A stretch of DNA of 64,000 bases, taken from positions 13,111 through 77,110 of the forward strand of contig DAOQAK010000010.1 in NCBI GenBank assembly GCA_035353855.1, in the 5' to 3' direction. The DNA is from Bacteroidales bacterium (GTDB taxonomy: Bacteria; Bacteroidota; Bacteroidia; Bacteroidales; CG2-30-32-10). Shown one piece after another: positions 53,851 through 62,632 of the stretch (position 1 is the stretch's first letter; every line of letters starts with the position of its first letter). The position numbers and the translations under genes were made by a program. Below the pieces are notes generated by a model that ran no database searches, was not told the DNA's origin, and saw only the letters and a list, made by a program, of their open reading frames with translations.

Positions 53851-55968
53851 TTATTCAACTACAATTTTTTTATTTATTAAATCACCCGAGGTAATTATCT
53901 GTAAATTATACACCCCTTTTGTAAAGCCTGAAATATCAATATCTTTTTCAAACTTATTGCCATTGGTGTATATTTCAGAGTATACCTGACGGCCTGTTAA
54001 ATCCATCAGTTTAATTGTTACATCAGTATTTTCTATAATATCAAACGATACATGTAATTGACTGCTTGCAGGATTTGGATAAATATTCATATCTTTTACT
54101 GCACTGAATTCTTCAACTCCTGCTAACGATGATGTATATGAAGCAGTAAATCCTTCGGCTGTAATAGAAGTGTTGCTTTTAAATATAACCCTCATTTTCC
54201 CGCTTGGAGAAGTAACATCTGCAGGAATAACAGTACCGGTGTATGTAGCCAAAGGAGATGAAGTATTATCCATATCATACACCCTTACATTATCGCTGGA
54301 TTCAAGGTTAAAACTTTCGAAGTGCAATGTAACAGTAGCCGCGTTGGGTGGAGTTATCTCCCATATACAATTTGAGCCATTATTATAATTATAAATATCG
54401 CTTCCATCGTTAAATGTCCCGCTGGCAGCAGTTAATGTAGTTAGTCCGCTACAGAATATAGGATAAACCGAATAATAATAGATCTGCCATCCTTCGCTTA
54501 CAGTGCTGCTGTTTGTTTTGAAAGTTACCAACACCTGGGGACTGGTAGATGTTATCTGTGATGGAATGGTAGTACCTGAATATATTCCAAGAACCGGTGA
54601 TGAAGTATTAGGTCCATCATAAATTGTTATGATATCATTAGTTGATTCGGTATTAATTGCATCAAATGATAAAATCAGGTGATCAATTAATGTTGAAGGA
54701 GAGATCAGCCATGAACAATCAACATCATTCTTATATTCCGACGGACCGCTGCCATCGGTTAAAGTACCAACAGCCGAAGTTAAAGTATCCGAATTTCCGG
54801 AACAATATTCCGGGTAACTTGTTGTTGGAGGATAAATATTATAAACCATATGCTGTGTTGAAGTAAAATCATTACCCGTAGGATTTAAAGCAGTAAGATA
54901 AAAATAACCGTTATAATATCCGCTCCATCCCCAGTTGAAATGAAAATACGTTGAATCCTGGTACCCATCGAGGTTAAATGCATGTCCGGCACCTGCACTC
55001 TCATCATAACCGGTATACTCTATTGGATGTTTTGCATCTATCTGGGCGCGGATCATATTTTCCCAAACTGCGGTTGAATAACTGCTTTTATAAGCATAAT
55101 TAATATCACTTGAGTATTTGAAATATAACGGCAACTTGGTCTTCCAGTCAGTAGTTTGAGCACTCGATCCATCAGTACCGTAATTCATTTTTACAGCTAT
55201 TCCACAATGATAAGAAAGTGTAGCAATAGCAAGGTTCTCACCATTGCATGAATTGGCCATTGCATTCCAGTCATAAGTAGTAGTACCAAAGCTTGCTGAT
55301 AATGTACCATAAGACGATGGATAACTGTATGAATTTTGGCCCTTTTCAGGATAACGATAATAATACATTATTTGAGCCATTGAGGTTGCAACACAACCTA
55401 CATAGCAATGCCCGCCATCGCCTGCTGCCGCAGCAGGACATAATGCATTATAACAAGCGCCCTGGTCCCACTTTGCTAGTAATAAAGGCTCAACGTCCTT
55501 TGTTCCTTTTTTAAAAGTATAATTCTCAGGACTTACTTTATACCTGCTCCATGCTGTTTCAATTTCAGGAGTTGCTGTTATCTTTGCAGAAATGTCGCTT
55601 ACAATTTCTTTCTTAAAATTACTTACCCAATATTTAAAACCTTCCGGTTGATTCTCATTGCCATAAATACCTTCAAATGAATATCCCAATATTGGGATGA
55701 AGATATCATTGGCAGCAACCATAATGAACCCTCCGTTACTGGTATTAAAAACATAATATAAAAGTTGTGAATTTTCTGAAATTAAAAATTCATCCGTAAT
55801 AAAAATATCGCCGGCACTTTTATCATATAAATTGGAAAATTTTTCCCTGTATGCATTCAGCGCGACATTTTTTGCTGTCTTCACATCAACATTCCCTGCA
55901 AATGCAACATTGAAAGCAAATGCAAAAGCCATAATTATAATAAGTAGTGTAATTTTTCTTTTTCCCAT
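53851..55968 (-). CDS. Secreted C10 (streptopain-like) cysteine protease with CUB domains and T9SS sorting domain, paralogue
   Basis: 705 residues with the same order of domains: signal peptide (1-24), prodomain, catalytic Cys192 (YVGCVATSMAQIM) and His329 (GAGHAFNLDGY), two CUB-like domains (DIITIYDGP and SDNVRVYDM) and a T9SS domain ending NLQIITSGDLINKKIVVE. It is colinear with the neighbour at 51609-53729 but clearly diverged, an older tandem duplication. Each gene has its own terminator. Confidence 0.95.
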   Translation of the reverse strand: MGKRKITLLIIIMAFAFAFNVAFAGNVDVKTAKNVALNAYREKFSNLYDKSAGDIFITDEFLISENSQLLYYVFNTSNGGFIMVAANDIFIPILGYSFEGIYGNENQPEGFKYWVSNFKKEIVSDISAKITATPEIETAWSRYKVSPENYTFKKGTKDVEPLLLAKWDQGACYNALCPAAAAGDGGHCYVGCVATSMAQIMYYYRYPEKGQNSYSYPSSYGTLSASFGTTTYDWNAMANSCNGENLAIATLSYHCGIAVKMNYGTDGSSAQTTDWKTKLPLYFKYSSDINYAYKSSYSTAVWENMIRAQIDAKHPIEYTGYDESAGAGHAFNLDGYQDSTYFHFNWGWSGYYNGYFYLTALNPTGNDFTSTQHMVYNIYPPTTSYPEYCSGNSDTLTSAVGTLTDGSGPSEYKNDVDCSWLISPSTLIDHLILSFDAINTESTNDIITIYDGPNTSSPVLGIYSGTTIPSQITSTSPQVLVTFKTNSSTVSEGWQIYYYSVYPIFCSGLTTLTAASGTFNDGSDIYNYNNGSNCIWEITPPNAATVTLHFESFNLESSDNVRVYDMDNTSSPLATYTGTVIPADVTSPSGKMRVIFKSNTSITAEGFTASYTSSLAGVEEFSAVKDMNIYPNPASSQLHVSFDIIENTDVTIKLMDLTGRQVYSEIYTNGNKFEKDIDISGFTKGVYNLQIITSGDLINKKIVVE

Positions 55969-56290
55969 CTGTATAAAAATAATAATGTTTATAAAATATG
56001 TATGTTATCAGAAATGATATTTTTTGTTACCCGCCTGCCAGTCGGGCAGGCTCGCTCCCACCCCCGATATTTATCGGGTCGCAACACTAGCTCGCTCGTG
56101 AATATCCATGCTAAAGTAAATTCCTGATCGAACTCCTGTTTTATTTTGTTTCTCACGGTTAGTGCAAATTTATGTTTGCATGGATATTTCATATATAAAA
56201 ATTAATATATTTAATCTATGCAAATTTATTGAATAATAATATCAAAAACAAAGTTTTTATAACTTCGCAGTGTCTTTAAACAATTAAATA
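55969..56290. other. Intergenic region between the C10 protease and hutI
   Basis: 322 bases without a confident gene; most is family C repeat. The 80 bases before hutI are AT-rich, with a possible TAACTTCG promoter box near 56261. Confidence 0.6.
55989..56192 (-). repeat. Dispersed repeat, family C, copy 2
   Basis: Read on the minus strand it contains an open frame with NKIKQEFDQEFTLAWIFTS and LVLRPDKYRGWERACPTGRR. The DNA has a palindrome cccccgatatttatcgggt and a second, gcctgccagtcgggcaggc, the latter an in-frame insertion of seven codons relative to copy 1. It faces copy 1 across the two protease genes. Whether the peptide is ever made is unknown. Confidence 0.65.
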
Positions 56291-57541
56291 ATGAATATTT
56301 TAATAAAAAACATCAAAGAACTTATACAAACTGAAACTGACAGTAATAACAGAAAGTTAAAAGTTTGCGGAAAACACATGGCATCATTAAGTTCTATTAA
56401 AAATGCTTACCTTCTTTTACAAAAGGGTGAAATTATTGATTTTGGTTTGATGGATGATATAAAAAAATTGGGAACTGTTACAGCCAAAGAAATCGATGCT
56501 TCAGGTAAAATGGTTTTTCCCTGTTTTTGCGATTCACACACACACCTGGTTTATGCGGGAAGTCGTGAAATTGAATACATCGATAAAATAAAAGGACTTT
56601 CATATGAAGAAATAGCAAAACGCGGTGGCGGGATTTTAAATTCAGCAAAACGTTTGCACGAGGCATCAGAAGAAGAACTTGTTGAACAGGCTTTGCAACG
56701 ACTTGAAGAAATTAAATATTTTGGCACCGGTGCTGTTGAAATAAAAAGCGGTTATGGACTTAATGTAGAAGATGAATTGAAAATGCTCCGCGTTATCCGT
56801 AAATTAAAATCACGTTCACCACTTACAATAAAATCAACCTTCCTGGGAGCTCATGCAGTACCTGCGGAATATAAAGGAAAGCAAAAAGAATTTGTAGATT
56901 TGGTAATTAATGAAATGATACCGGCTGTAGCATATGAAGATCTTGCCGATTATATAGATGTTTTTTGTGATAAAGGATTCTTTACTGTTGAAGATACCGA
57001 ACGTATATTGATGGCCGGAATGAAATACGGACTGCGTCCGAAAATTCATGCGAATGAATTGGATTATTCAGGCGGAATACAAGCCGGTGTAAAATACAAT
57101 GCCTTATCGGTCGACCATCTTGAATTTGTTGGTGAAAAAGAAATCGCCGCATTATTAAATTCAGAGACCATGCCTACGGTATTACCGGGCGCAGCTTTCT
57201 TCCTGGGGATGCAATTATCACCAGTACGTGATATGATGAATGCCGGATTACCAGTTGCATTAGCCAGCGATTTTAATCCCGGTTCAGCACCTTCAGGAAA
57301 TATGCAGTTTATAATTTCTCTTGCATGTATCAAATACCGTATGTTACCTGAAGAAGCTATTAATGCGGTAACACTGAACACAGCTTATGCCATGGGTGTT
57401 GAAGAAGAGTTGGGTAGTATTGCTGTTGGGAAAAAAGCAAATATTTTCATCACCAAATCCATACCTACATACGAATTCATGCCATATGCATTCGGAAGCA
57501 ACAAGGTAGAAACGGTAATCCTAAACGGGAAAATTCAATAG
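56291..57541 (+). CDS. hutI: Imidazolonepropionase
   Basis: 416 residues. Third step of histidine degradation (imidazolone propionate to formiminoglutamate). Amidohydrolase fold with metal-binding DSHTHLVYAGSREIEY, substrate region LSYEEIAKRGGGILNSA, GAVEIKSGYGLNVEDELKML, a third metal ligand in KIHANELDYSGG and LASDFNPGSAPSGNMQ. No other hut gene is in the window. A hairpin terminator follows at 57654-57685. Confidence 0.97.
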   Translation: MNILIKNIKELIQTETDSNNRKLKVCGKHMASLSSIKNAYLLLQKGEIIDFGLMDDIKKLGTVTAKEIDASGKMVFPCFCDSHTHLVYAGSREIEYIDKIKGLSYEEIAKRGGGILNSAKRLHEASEEELVEQALQRLEEIKYFGTGAVEIKSGYGLNVEDELKMLRVIRKLKSRSPLTIKSTFLGAHAVPAEYKGKQKEFVDLVINEMIPAVAYEDLADYIDVFCDKGFFTVEDTERILMAGMKYGLRPKIHANELDYSGGIQAGVKYNALSVDHLEFVGEKEIAALLNSETMPTVLPGAAFFLGMQLSPVRDMMNAGLPVALASDFNPGSAPSGNMQFIISLACIKYRMLPEEAINAVTLNTAYAMGVEEELGSIAVGKKANIFITKSIPTYEFMPYAFGSNKVETVILNGKIQ

Positions 57542-57653
57542 TTCTTTAAGCCCAAAATTCAAAAATCTTTCATTTTATATTTGAATCTTTTGACTTGGAA
57601 TTTGGTTCTTTGAATTTATTAAAATAGAATTTTATAACTCTAATAAAAATAAA

Positions 57654-57685
57654 AAAGAAGGGAGCTTTAAAAAGCAACCTTCTTT
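57654..57685 (+). terminator. Probable hutI terminator
   Basis: aaagaagg (57654-57661) pairs with ccttcttt (57678-57685), with a further agcttt/aaagc pairing inside. It lies 113 bases after the stop, between convergent genes, and could serve both. Confidence 0.6.
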
Positions 57686-57695
57686 AAACATATAT

Positions 57696-57804
57696 TTATA
57701 CTCGTTCTTATCAGGTTTGCAAAAGCAAAACTATTTAGAACGAGTTATACCGTACAGAAAACAAAAAATATTTTTTTTGCAAAACTCTTTTCTGTCGGTA
57801 TATA
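57696..57804. repeat. Dispersed two-hairpin repeat, family A, copy 2
   Basis: First hairpin atactcgttct / agaacgagttat with inner gtttgcaaaagcaaaac; second hairpin taccgtacagaaaa / ttttctgtcggta. Nearly the same sequence occurs inverted at 61770-61868. Confidence 0.75.
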
Positions 57805-57831
57805 TGTGGATTTTGGGATTCGGATTTCAAA

Positions 57832-58413
57832 TTAAATTTTCTTTTGCGAAAACTCTCTTCCTGTCCTTAAACATTGCAGATTCACATTAACAACTTCTTC
57901 ACCTTTATTTTTAAAGATCGCCTTCACAGCGTTTTCAATCTTTTCAAAAGGCATATTAATAAATGGAGAAGCAGCGCCAAGTATAACCATGTTTGCAGAT
58001 TTTGGAGAACCAAGGTCCTCGGCAATCTTTTCAGCATCAATTGCAATATTCCTCGGGAATTTTTTTATTTCAGAAATTACTTTTTCTATTTCCGGATAGT
58101 TGGGAATATTCACAAAAGGTTTTGTATTGGTTATCAGCCAACCTTTAGGAGAAAGCATGGGTAAATATCTGAGCGATTCCATAGGTTCAACAGCAATAAT
58201 CATATCGGCAGTTCCTTTCGGAATAAGGTCAGAAAATATTTCTTCATCAGAAAGCCTTAGATTAGAAGAAACATCACCTCCCCTCTGGCTCATGCCATGA
58301 ACTTCTGATTGTTTTAAAAATAAACCCGATTCAACTGCTGCAAAGCCTATGGTTGCAGCTATGGAAACAATACCTTGTCCGCCAACTCCGGCAATTACTA
58401 TATCTATTTTCAT
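57832..58413 (-). CDS. iorB: Indolepyruvate oxidoreductase subunit beta
   Basis: 193 residues. Pyruvate ferredoxin oxidoreductase gamma-type domain: IVIAGVGGQGIVSIAATIGF, HGMSQRGGDVSSNLR (HGxxQRGG signature), DMIIAVEPMESLRYL and NMVILGAASPFINMPFE. It pairs with IorA to oxidise aryl pyruvates from aromatic amino acids to aryl-CoA, or in reverse. Its ATG lies 7 bases after the iorA stop, making a two-gene operon. Confidence 0.93.
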   Translation of the reverse strand: MKIDIVIAGVGGQGIVSIAATIGFAAVESGLFLKQSEVHGMSQRGGDVSSNLRLSDEEIFSDLIPKGTADMIIAVEPMESLRYLPMLSPKGWLITNTKPFVNIPNYPEIEKVISEIKKFPRNIAIDAEKIAEDLGSPKSANMVILGAASPFINMPFEKIENAVKAIFKNKGEEVVNVNLQCLRTGREFSQKKI

Positions 58414-58420
58414 TGTTTTT

Positions 58421-60022
58421 TTATTTTTTTAATTTCTCTCTCATGCGTTTATTTAATGTCTGTATACATTCACGAAGTGGGACAATCACCGAAACACCAT
58501 TGTATGCCAGCTCTTCTTTCATTATCCGAACATTTTCTTCATGGTTTTTCTTTAAAGGTTTAATAACCCTTAAATGACTTTCTTCAACACCAATGCCTTT
58601 GCAGATATCTAATATCTTACCATATGCAGCCGAAGGTTGCCCACCGGTCATTCCCGTCGTTGAATTATCAAGTATAATAATAGTTACAGGAGATTTGCTG
58701 TTTACGCAATCCAATAAACCGGTCATTCCAGAATGGGTAAAAGTAGAATCGCCGATAACAGCTACAGCAGGCACCATTCCTGCATCAGCAGCTCCTTTTG
58801 CCATAGTTATGGAAGCGCCCATATCCACGCATGAATTAATTGATTCTAAAGGAGGCAAAGCGCTAAGTGTATAACAACCTATATCTGAAAAAACTCTTCC
58901 TTTTGAATATTGAGAAAGTGCTTCATTCAATCCAAGGAATGAATCGATATGAGGACAACCGGTACACAGTGATGGAGGACGACCTACAATAATAGCAGGC
59001 ACATCCTGTCCTTTGGTATCGGCTTTACCTAATGCAATACCTACAATATTAGGATTCAATTCACCATCTCTTGGCAAAGTGCCATCAAGTCTTCCTTTTA
59101 TATCAATACCTTTTCCAAGGAATCCTTTAAGCATTTCTTCAACTACAGGGTAGCCATCTTCAAGAACCAGCACTGATTTACATTCTTTGGTAATGCGTTC
59201 GATCTGTTTTCGTGGTAATGGATATTGACTGAGTTTAAGTACAGGGAAATTTACTTTCCTGTCGGGATAATTTTCCATTAAATAATTATAACCAATGCCA
59301 CATGCAATAATACCAAGGCTTTTATCATTCCCGTCAATGTATTTATTGAATGAAGAGTTTTCAGATTCTTTTTCAAAACCATCCTGTTTGTTCAGCAAAT
59401 CTTTATATTGTTTTCTTGCAATAGCAGGTAAAAGAACAAATTGTCTTAAATTATCGGGAAGTTTATTACCATTCTGTTCAAGTTGTTGTTTACGTAAAAC
59501 ACCTGCTCTTGAATGCGCCATACGTGTAGTGATACGGATCATAACAGGAACATGATATTTTTCAGAAAGTTCAAAACCGGCAAAAGTCATATCATAAGCT
59601 TCCTGCTGGTTAGCCGGTTCAAAAATTGGTATCAAAGCAAATTTCCCCAGCACTCGTGAATCTTGTTCGTTCTGAGATGAATGCATTGATGGGTCATCTG
59701 CCGACACAACAATAAATCCACCATTTGCGCCAGTGATAGCCGAATTAATAAAAGGATCGGCAGCTACATTTAAACCCACATGTTTCATACATACCATCGT
59801 TCTTTTTCCGGCATACGACATACCAAGTGCTGCTTCATATGCTGTTTTTTCATTAGCTGCCCAGCTGGCTTTTATCCCTTTCTGATTTGCTTCTTTTGAA
59901 GCATGAACGTATTCAGTAATTTCTGTTGACGGTGTACCGGGATAGGCATAAATACCCGACAAGCCTGCATCTATTGCCCCCTGTGCAATAGCTTCATCGC
60001 CCATTAATAATTGTTTCTGCAT
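58421..60022 (-). CDS. iorA: Indolepyruvate ferredoxin oxidoreductase subunit alpha, without C-terminal ferredoxin domain
   Basis: 533 residues. N-terminal domain MGDEAIAQGAIDAGLSGIYA and YPGTPSTEITEYV, then NEKTAYEAALGMSYAGKRTM; the C-terminal TPP domain has GDSTFTHSGMTGLLDCV and DNSTTGMTGGQPSAA. The well-studied archaeal IorA is longer, with two 4Fe-4S clusters at the C-terminus; here the protein stops at VIVPLRECIQTLNKRMREK, without the CxxCxxC set. It presumably uses a separate ferredoxin. Confidence 0.93.
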   Translation of the reverse strand: MQKQLLMGDEAIAQGAIDAGLSGIYAYPGTPSTEITEYVHASKEANQKGIKASWAANEKTAYEAALGMSYAGKRTMVCMKHVGLNVAADPFINSAITGANGGFIVVSADDPSMHSSQNEQDSRVLGKFALIPIFEPANQQEAYDMTFAGFELSEKYHVPVMIRITTRMAHSRAGVLRKQQLEQNGNKLPDNLRQFVLLPAIARKQYKDLLNKQDGFEKESENSSFNKYIDGNDKSLGIIACGIGYNYLMENYPDRKVNFPVLKLSQYPLPRKQIERITKECKSVLVLEDGYPVVEEMLKGFLGKGIDIKGRLDGTLPRDGELNPNIVGIALGKADTKGQDVPAIIVGRPPSLCTGCPHIDSFLGLNEALSQYSKGRVFSDIGCYTLSALPPLESINSCVDMGASITMAKGAADAGMVPAVAVIGDSTFTHSGMTGLLDCVNSKSPVTIIILDNSTTGMTGGQPSAAYGKILDICKGIGVEESHLRVIKPLKKNHEENVRIMKEELAYNGVSVIVPLRECIQTLNKRMREKLKK

Positions 60023-60482
60023 ATTATTTATTCATTAATTAATTATCAAATCTTATTAATTACAAATCTAAATAAAAAAAATAATACCGATTTAAAAAAT
60101 AATATCGTCCTAACTTCATTTCAATTGTTTGTACTTCCACCAAGGCGTATATTTTTCTATCGGCATATCCAAAGTAAGAATTTGTAGTACGTCTTTTGTC
60201 TATTTACAAATTCACTTTGGTAATAGCAAAGGGTATCAAAAATATCATAAATAAATATTTCTTACTTTTATTTTATCTTAACAGTTCGGTAATTTTTTAG
60301 TATATTTTGGGCTAAAGCCCAATTTCATTGAGTTTTATTAGCCCCGACCTTAAGGTCGGGGCTATTGTGAAACCCACAATTATCAAGGACTTTAGTCCTT
60401 GCATAAAAAAATTACCGAACTGTTGTTGTCTAAATAGTGAATATTATTACAGATTCAGGAAATAATTAAAGAGATTTGGTAA
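60023..60482. other. Intergenic region with a MITE-like element
   Basis: 460 bases without a gene. An imperfect inverted repeat ccaaagtaagaatttgta (60169-60186) / tacaaattcactttgg (60205-60220) comes first, then the family B element at 60280-60424. Near 60023-60090 the sequence is AT-rich and should hold the iorA promoter, but no clear box was seen. Confidence 0.6.
60280..60424. mobile_element. MITE-like element, family B
   Basis: 145 bases bounded by perfect 19-base inverted repeats aacagttcggtaatttttt (60280-60298) and its complement (60406-60424). Inside lie three perfect hairpins: tgggctaaagccca, gccccgaccttaaggtcgggg and aaggactttagtcctt. The ends match the consensus aayagttcgktaaktttt shared with 50119-50244. 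No coding capacity. Confidence 0.7.
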
Positions 60483-61583
60483 TTAATAGCGGCTGATTAT
60501 CTTTTTAGTGATAACACTTTTATCAGATATTACCCTGATAAAATAAGTTCCGCAACCCGGAATATAAAAGTTTAAATTGTTTTGTTTACTGATATTCTTA
60601 CTTTGAATAACCTGCCCTGATTCATTAATAATTTGAATTTCACTTGTATTTTCAGGAAATGTAATTGTAACTTTTCCATCAGAAGGGTTTGGAAAAATAT
60701 TTATATTGTTATTGGATACATTCACTTCAGCGATATCATTTATCCATGGTAAAAGTTCAAGAAAACATAAATTCGCTCCAAGTCCCATATATTTTTCATC
60801 TGTTATATAAACTGATGAATCATTAATAAAAACAATACCTTCCTTTTGTGTATAGCTCATGCTTATCTTCATTACATCACCATTAAAAAAGTCAGTGCCT
60901 GAATAATTAGTAAAAAGCCATATCATCTTTTCCGAAAGCAACACCATACTTTTCCCCGATGGGCTTATATCGGCAGAAGTGATCCATTGCTGCGTGTCAA
61001 AACTATCGACCAACTCTGCTATATAATTCCCCTGAACATCAGGCAAACGATACATTTTGCTGTATGTAGAAACACCCCTGTTTTTAGAAAAAATGTATAA
61101 TGAATCATTGAAATGAAACATAGCTTCACAATCAAAATTCCAATTACTGCTGTCAGGAGGAAAATATAACTGGTCAGAAAAACTGAAATAAATTATTTGA
61201 GGAATAACAGAATCATTATTTATGGAATCGGGATTGGAGATTTTATAAATTTGTAAATCCGTGCGGTTATTATAATTATTTCCAAAATCTCCGATATAAT
61301 AATTCCCCTGATCGTCCTGAGTTATATCTTCACAATCAATAGCATTTACTCCTGAAAAATATAATATCCTGTGAATATTACCCAGGGTATCAATATTGAA
61401 TATTCTTGCTTTATCACCACTGTCGTTGTGTGCCCAGATATTATCAGGGTTACTGGCTTCAACACCCGAACATTCACTCAAAGAATCGGGGAGCTTATGA
61501 ATAACAACAGGTACAGCTATCTGGCAAAAAACATTAACAAATGGAATTAACAAAAAAATAAAAATTAAACGTACAATTTTCAT
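60483..61583 (-). CDS. Secreted beta-propeller-like protein with T9SS sorting domain
   Basis: 366 residues. Signal peptide 1-20 (ends VFCQ). Residues 25-280 have repeated blade-like strands (IWAHNDSGDKARIFNIDTLG; YIGDFGNNYNNRTDLQIYKI; WITSADISPSGKSMVLLSE), suggesting a propeller. Residues 290-366 are a type A T9SS C-terminal domain (INIFPNPSDGKVTITF; IINESGQVIQSKNI). It is another T9SS cargo protein; its activity is unknown. Confidence 0.88.
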   Translation of the reverse strand: MKIVRLIFIFLLIPFVNVFCQIAVPVVIHKLPDSLSECSGVEASNPDNIWAHNDSGDKARIFNIDTLGNIHRILYFSGVNAIDCEDITQDDQGNYYIGDFGNNYNNRTDLQIYKISNPDSINNDSVIPQIIYFSFSDQLYFPPDSSNWNFDCEAMFHFNDSLYIFSKNRGVSTYSKMYRLPDVQGNYIAELVDSFDTQQWITSADISPSGKSMVLLSEKMIWLFTNYSGTDFFNGDVMKISMSYTQKEGIVFINDSSVYITDEKYMGLGANLCFLELLPWINDIAEVNVSNNNINIFPNPSDGKVTITFPENTSEIQIINESGQVIQSKNISKQNNLNFYIPGCGTYFIRVISDKSVITKKIISRY

Positions 61584-61619
61584 CTGTATAAAAAATATTA
61601 TGTGTAAATTATTTTTTTG

Positions 61620-61765
61620 TTATGCTCTCCTACCCCCGATAAATTCAGGACATATCACCAGCCCGCTGGTTAATATCCATGTTAAAGTAAACACCTGATT
61701 GAACTTTTGTTTGATTTTATTCATAATGATTGATTTGATTCTATGTTTGAATAGATATTTCATCT
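61620..61765 (-). repeat. Dispersed repeat, family C, degenerate copy 3
   Basis: Minus-strand frame with NKIKQKFNQVFTLTWILTS matches NKIKQEFDQEFTLAWIFTS of copy 2. The LRPDKYRGWER end has decayed to ICPEFIGGRRA. Confidence 0.6.
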
Positions 61766-61769
61766 CGTT

Positions 61770-61868
61770 ATATACCGACAGAAAAAAGGTTTGCAAAAAT
61801 ATTTTTTGTTTTCTGTACGGTATAACTCGTTCTAAACAGTTTTGCCTTTGCAAACCTGTTTAGTTTAC
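61770..61868. repeat. Dispersed two-hairpin repeat, family A, copy 3 (inverted)
   Basis: Reverse complement of 57696-57804 with few changes: tataccgacagaaaa, then tttgcaaaaatattttttg, gtacggtataactcgttct and tttgcctttgcaaacc. Both hairpins are preserved. Confidence 0.75.
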
Positions 61869-61928
61869 AAAGCTATGAAAAATATATAAAAAAAATTATA
61901 TTTGCATAAACTCAAAGCTATAATATCT

Positions 61929-62612
61929 ATGAAAAAATTGCACTTAATATTTTTAATAATTATTGTTACTATACTGGCTTCCTGCTTAGGCAATAGTAAT
62001 AAACCGGATAATAATCCCGACTCAACTAAAACCCAAATTACAAAAACAAATGCACTGTCTTCCGGAAAATATAAAATAAAATCAGGAATAATTGAAATGA
62101 ACATTGAAACAATGGGAATGATTCAGAAAATGAAAATGTATTTCGACGATTTCGGCAACAAAGAATGTGTTGAAACGAACTACACAATGGATATGGGAAT
62201 TGCCGGTAAAATTGAAATGCATTCAAAAGTCATTACTGGCAATGGTTATATTTACAATATTGACTTAACAAAAAAATCAGGAACAAAAACCAAAATAACA
62301 ACTAACGAAAAAAATAAAACCAACGATATTGATTTCAATAATATGGATGAAAAAATAATGAAAGAAATGCACATTACCAAAGCAGGTACTGAAAAGGTTA
62401 TGGATAAGACCTGTGATAAATTCAATATGAATAATCCTGAATTAAAAATGAAATCGTCATACAGTGTTTGGAATGGGATTCCCCTGAAATATGAAATGAA
62501 TATGTCGGGAATTGTTGCCAAAGCAACTACCACCAAAATTGAAGAAAACGCCACAATCCCTGCCGAAATATTTGAAATCCCTGCTGATATAAAGATTACA
62601 GAAATAAAATAA
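61929..62612 (+). CDS. DUF4412-like lipoprotein
   Basis: 227 residues from the ATG giving the lipoprotein signal MKKLHLIFLIIIVTILASC; an upstream TTG at 61902 is unlikely. The mature part is Met- and Lys-rich, with SGKYKIKSGIIEMNIETMG, YFDDFGNKECVET and VMDKTCDKFNM, then WNGIPLKYEMNMSG, the plan of DUF4412 periplasmic proteins. Function unknown. A small YbjN-like gene follows after 20 bases. Confidence 0.82.
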   Translation: MKKLHLIFLIIIVTILASCLGNSNKPDNNPDSTKTQITKTNALSSGKYKIKSGIIEMNIETMGMIQKMKMYFDDFGNKECVETNYTMDMGIAGKIEMHSKVITGNGYIYNIDLTKKSGTKTKITTNEKNKTNDIDFNNMDEKIMKEMHITKAGTEKVMDKTCDKFNMNNPELKMKSSYSVWNGIPLKYEMNMSGIVAKATTTKIEENATIPAEIFEIPADIKITEIK

Positions 62613-62632
62613 CTATCAAAACATATTGAATA

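Larger units (their letters stand above)
61584..61928. other. Intergenic region made mostly of dispersed repeats
   Basis: 345 bases with a family C copy (61620-61765) and a family A copy (61770-61868), both inverted relative to the next gene. No gene is supported; the promoter of the next lipoprotein gene should lie in the last 60 bases. Confidence 0.65.

Noticed and set aside
55989..56192. A small protein gene of 67 residues
   Set aside because: It coincides with a dispersed repeat; the frame is shared with another copy but translation is unproven, so it is reported as a repeat.
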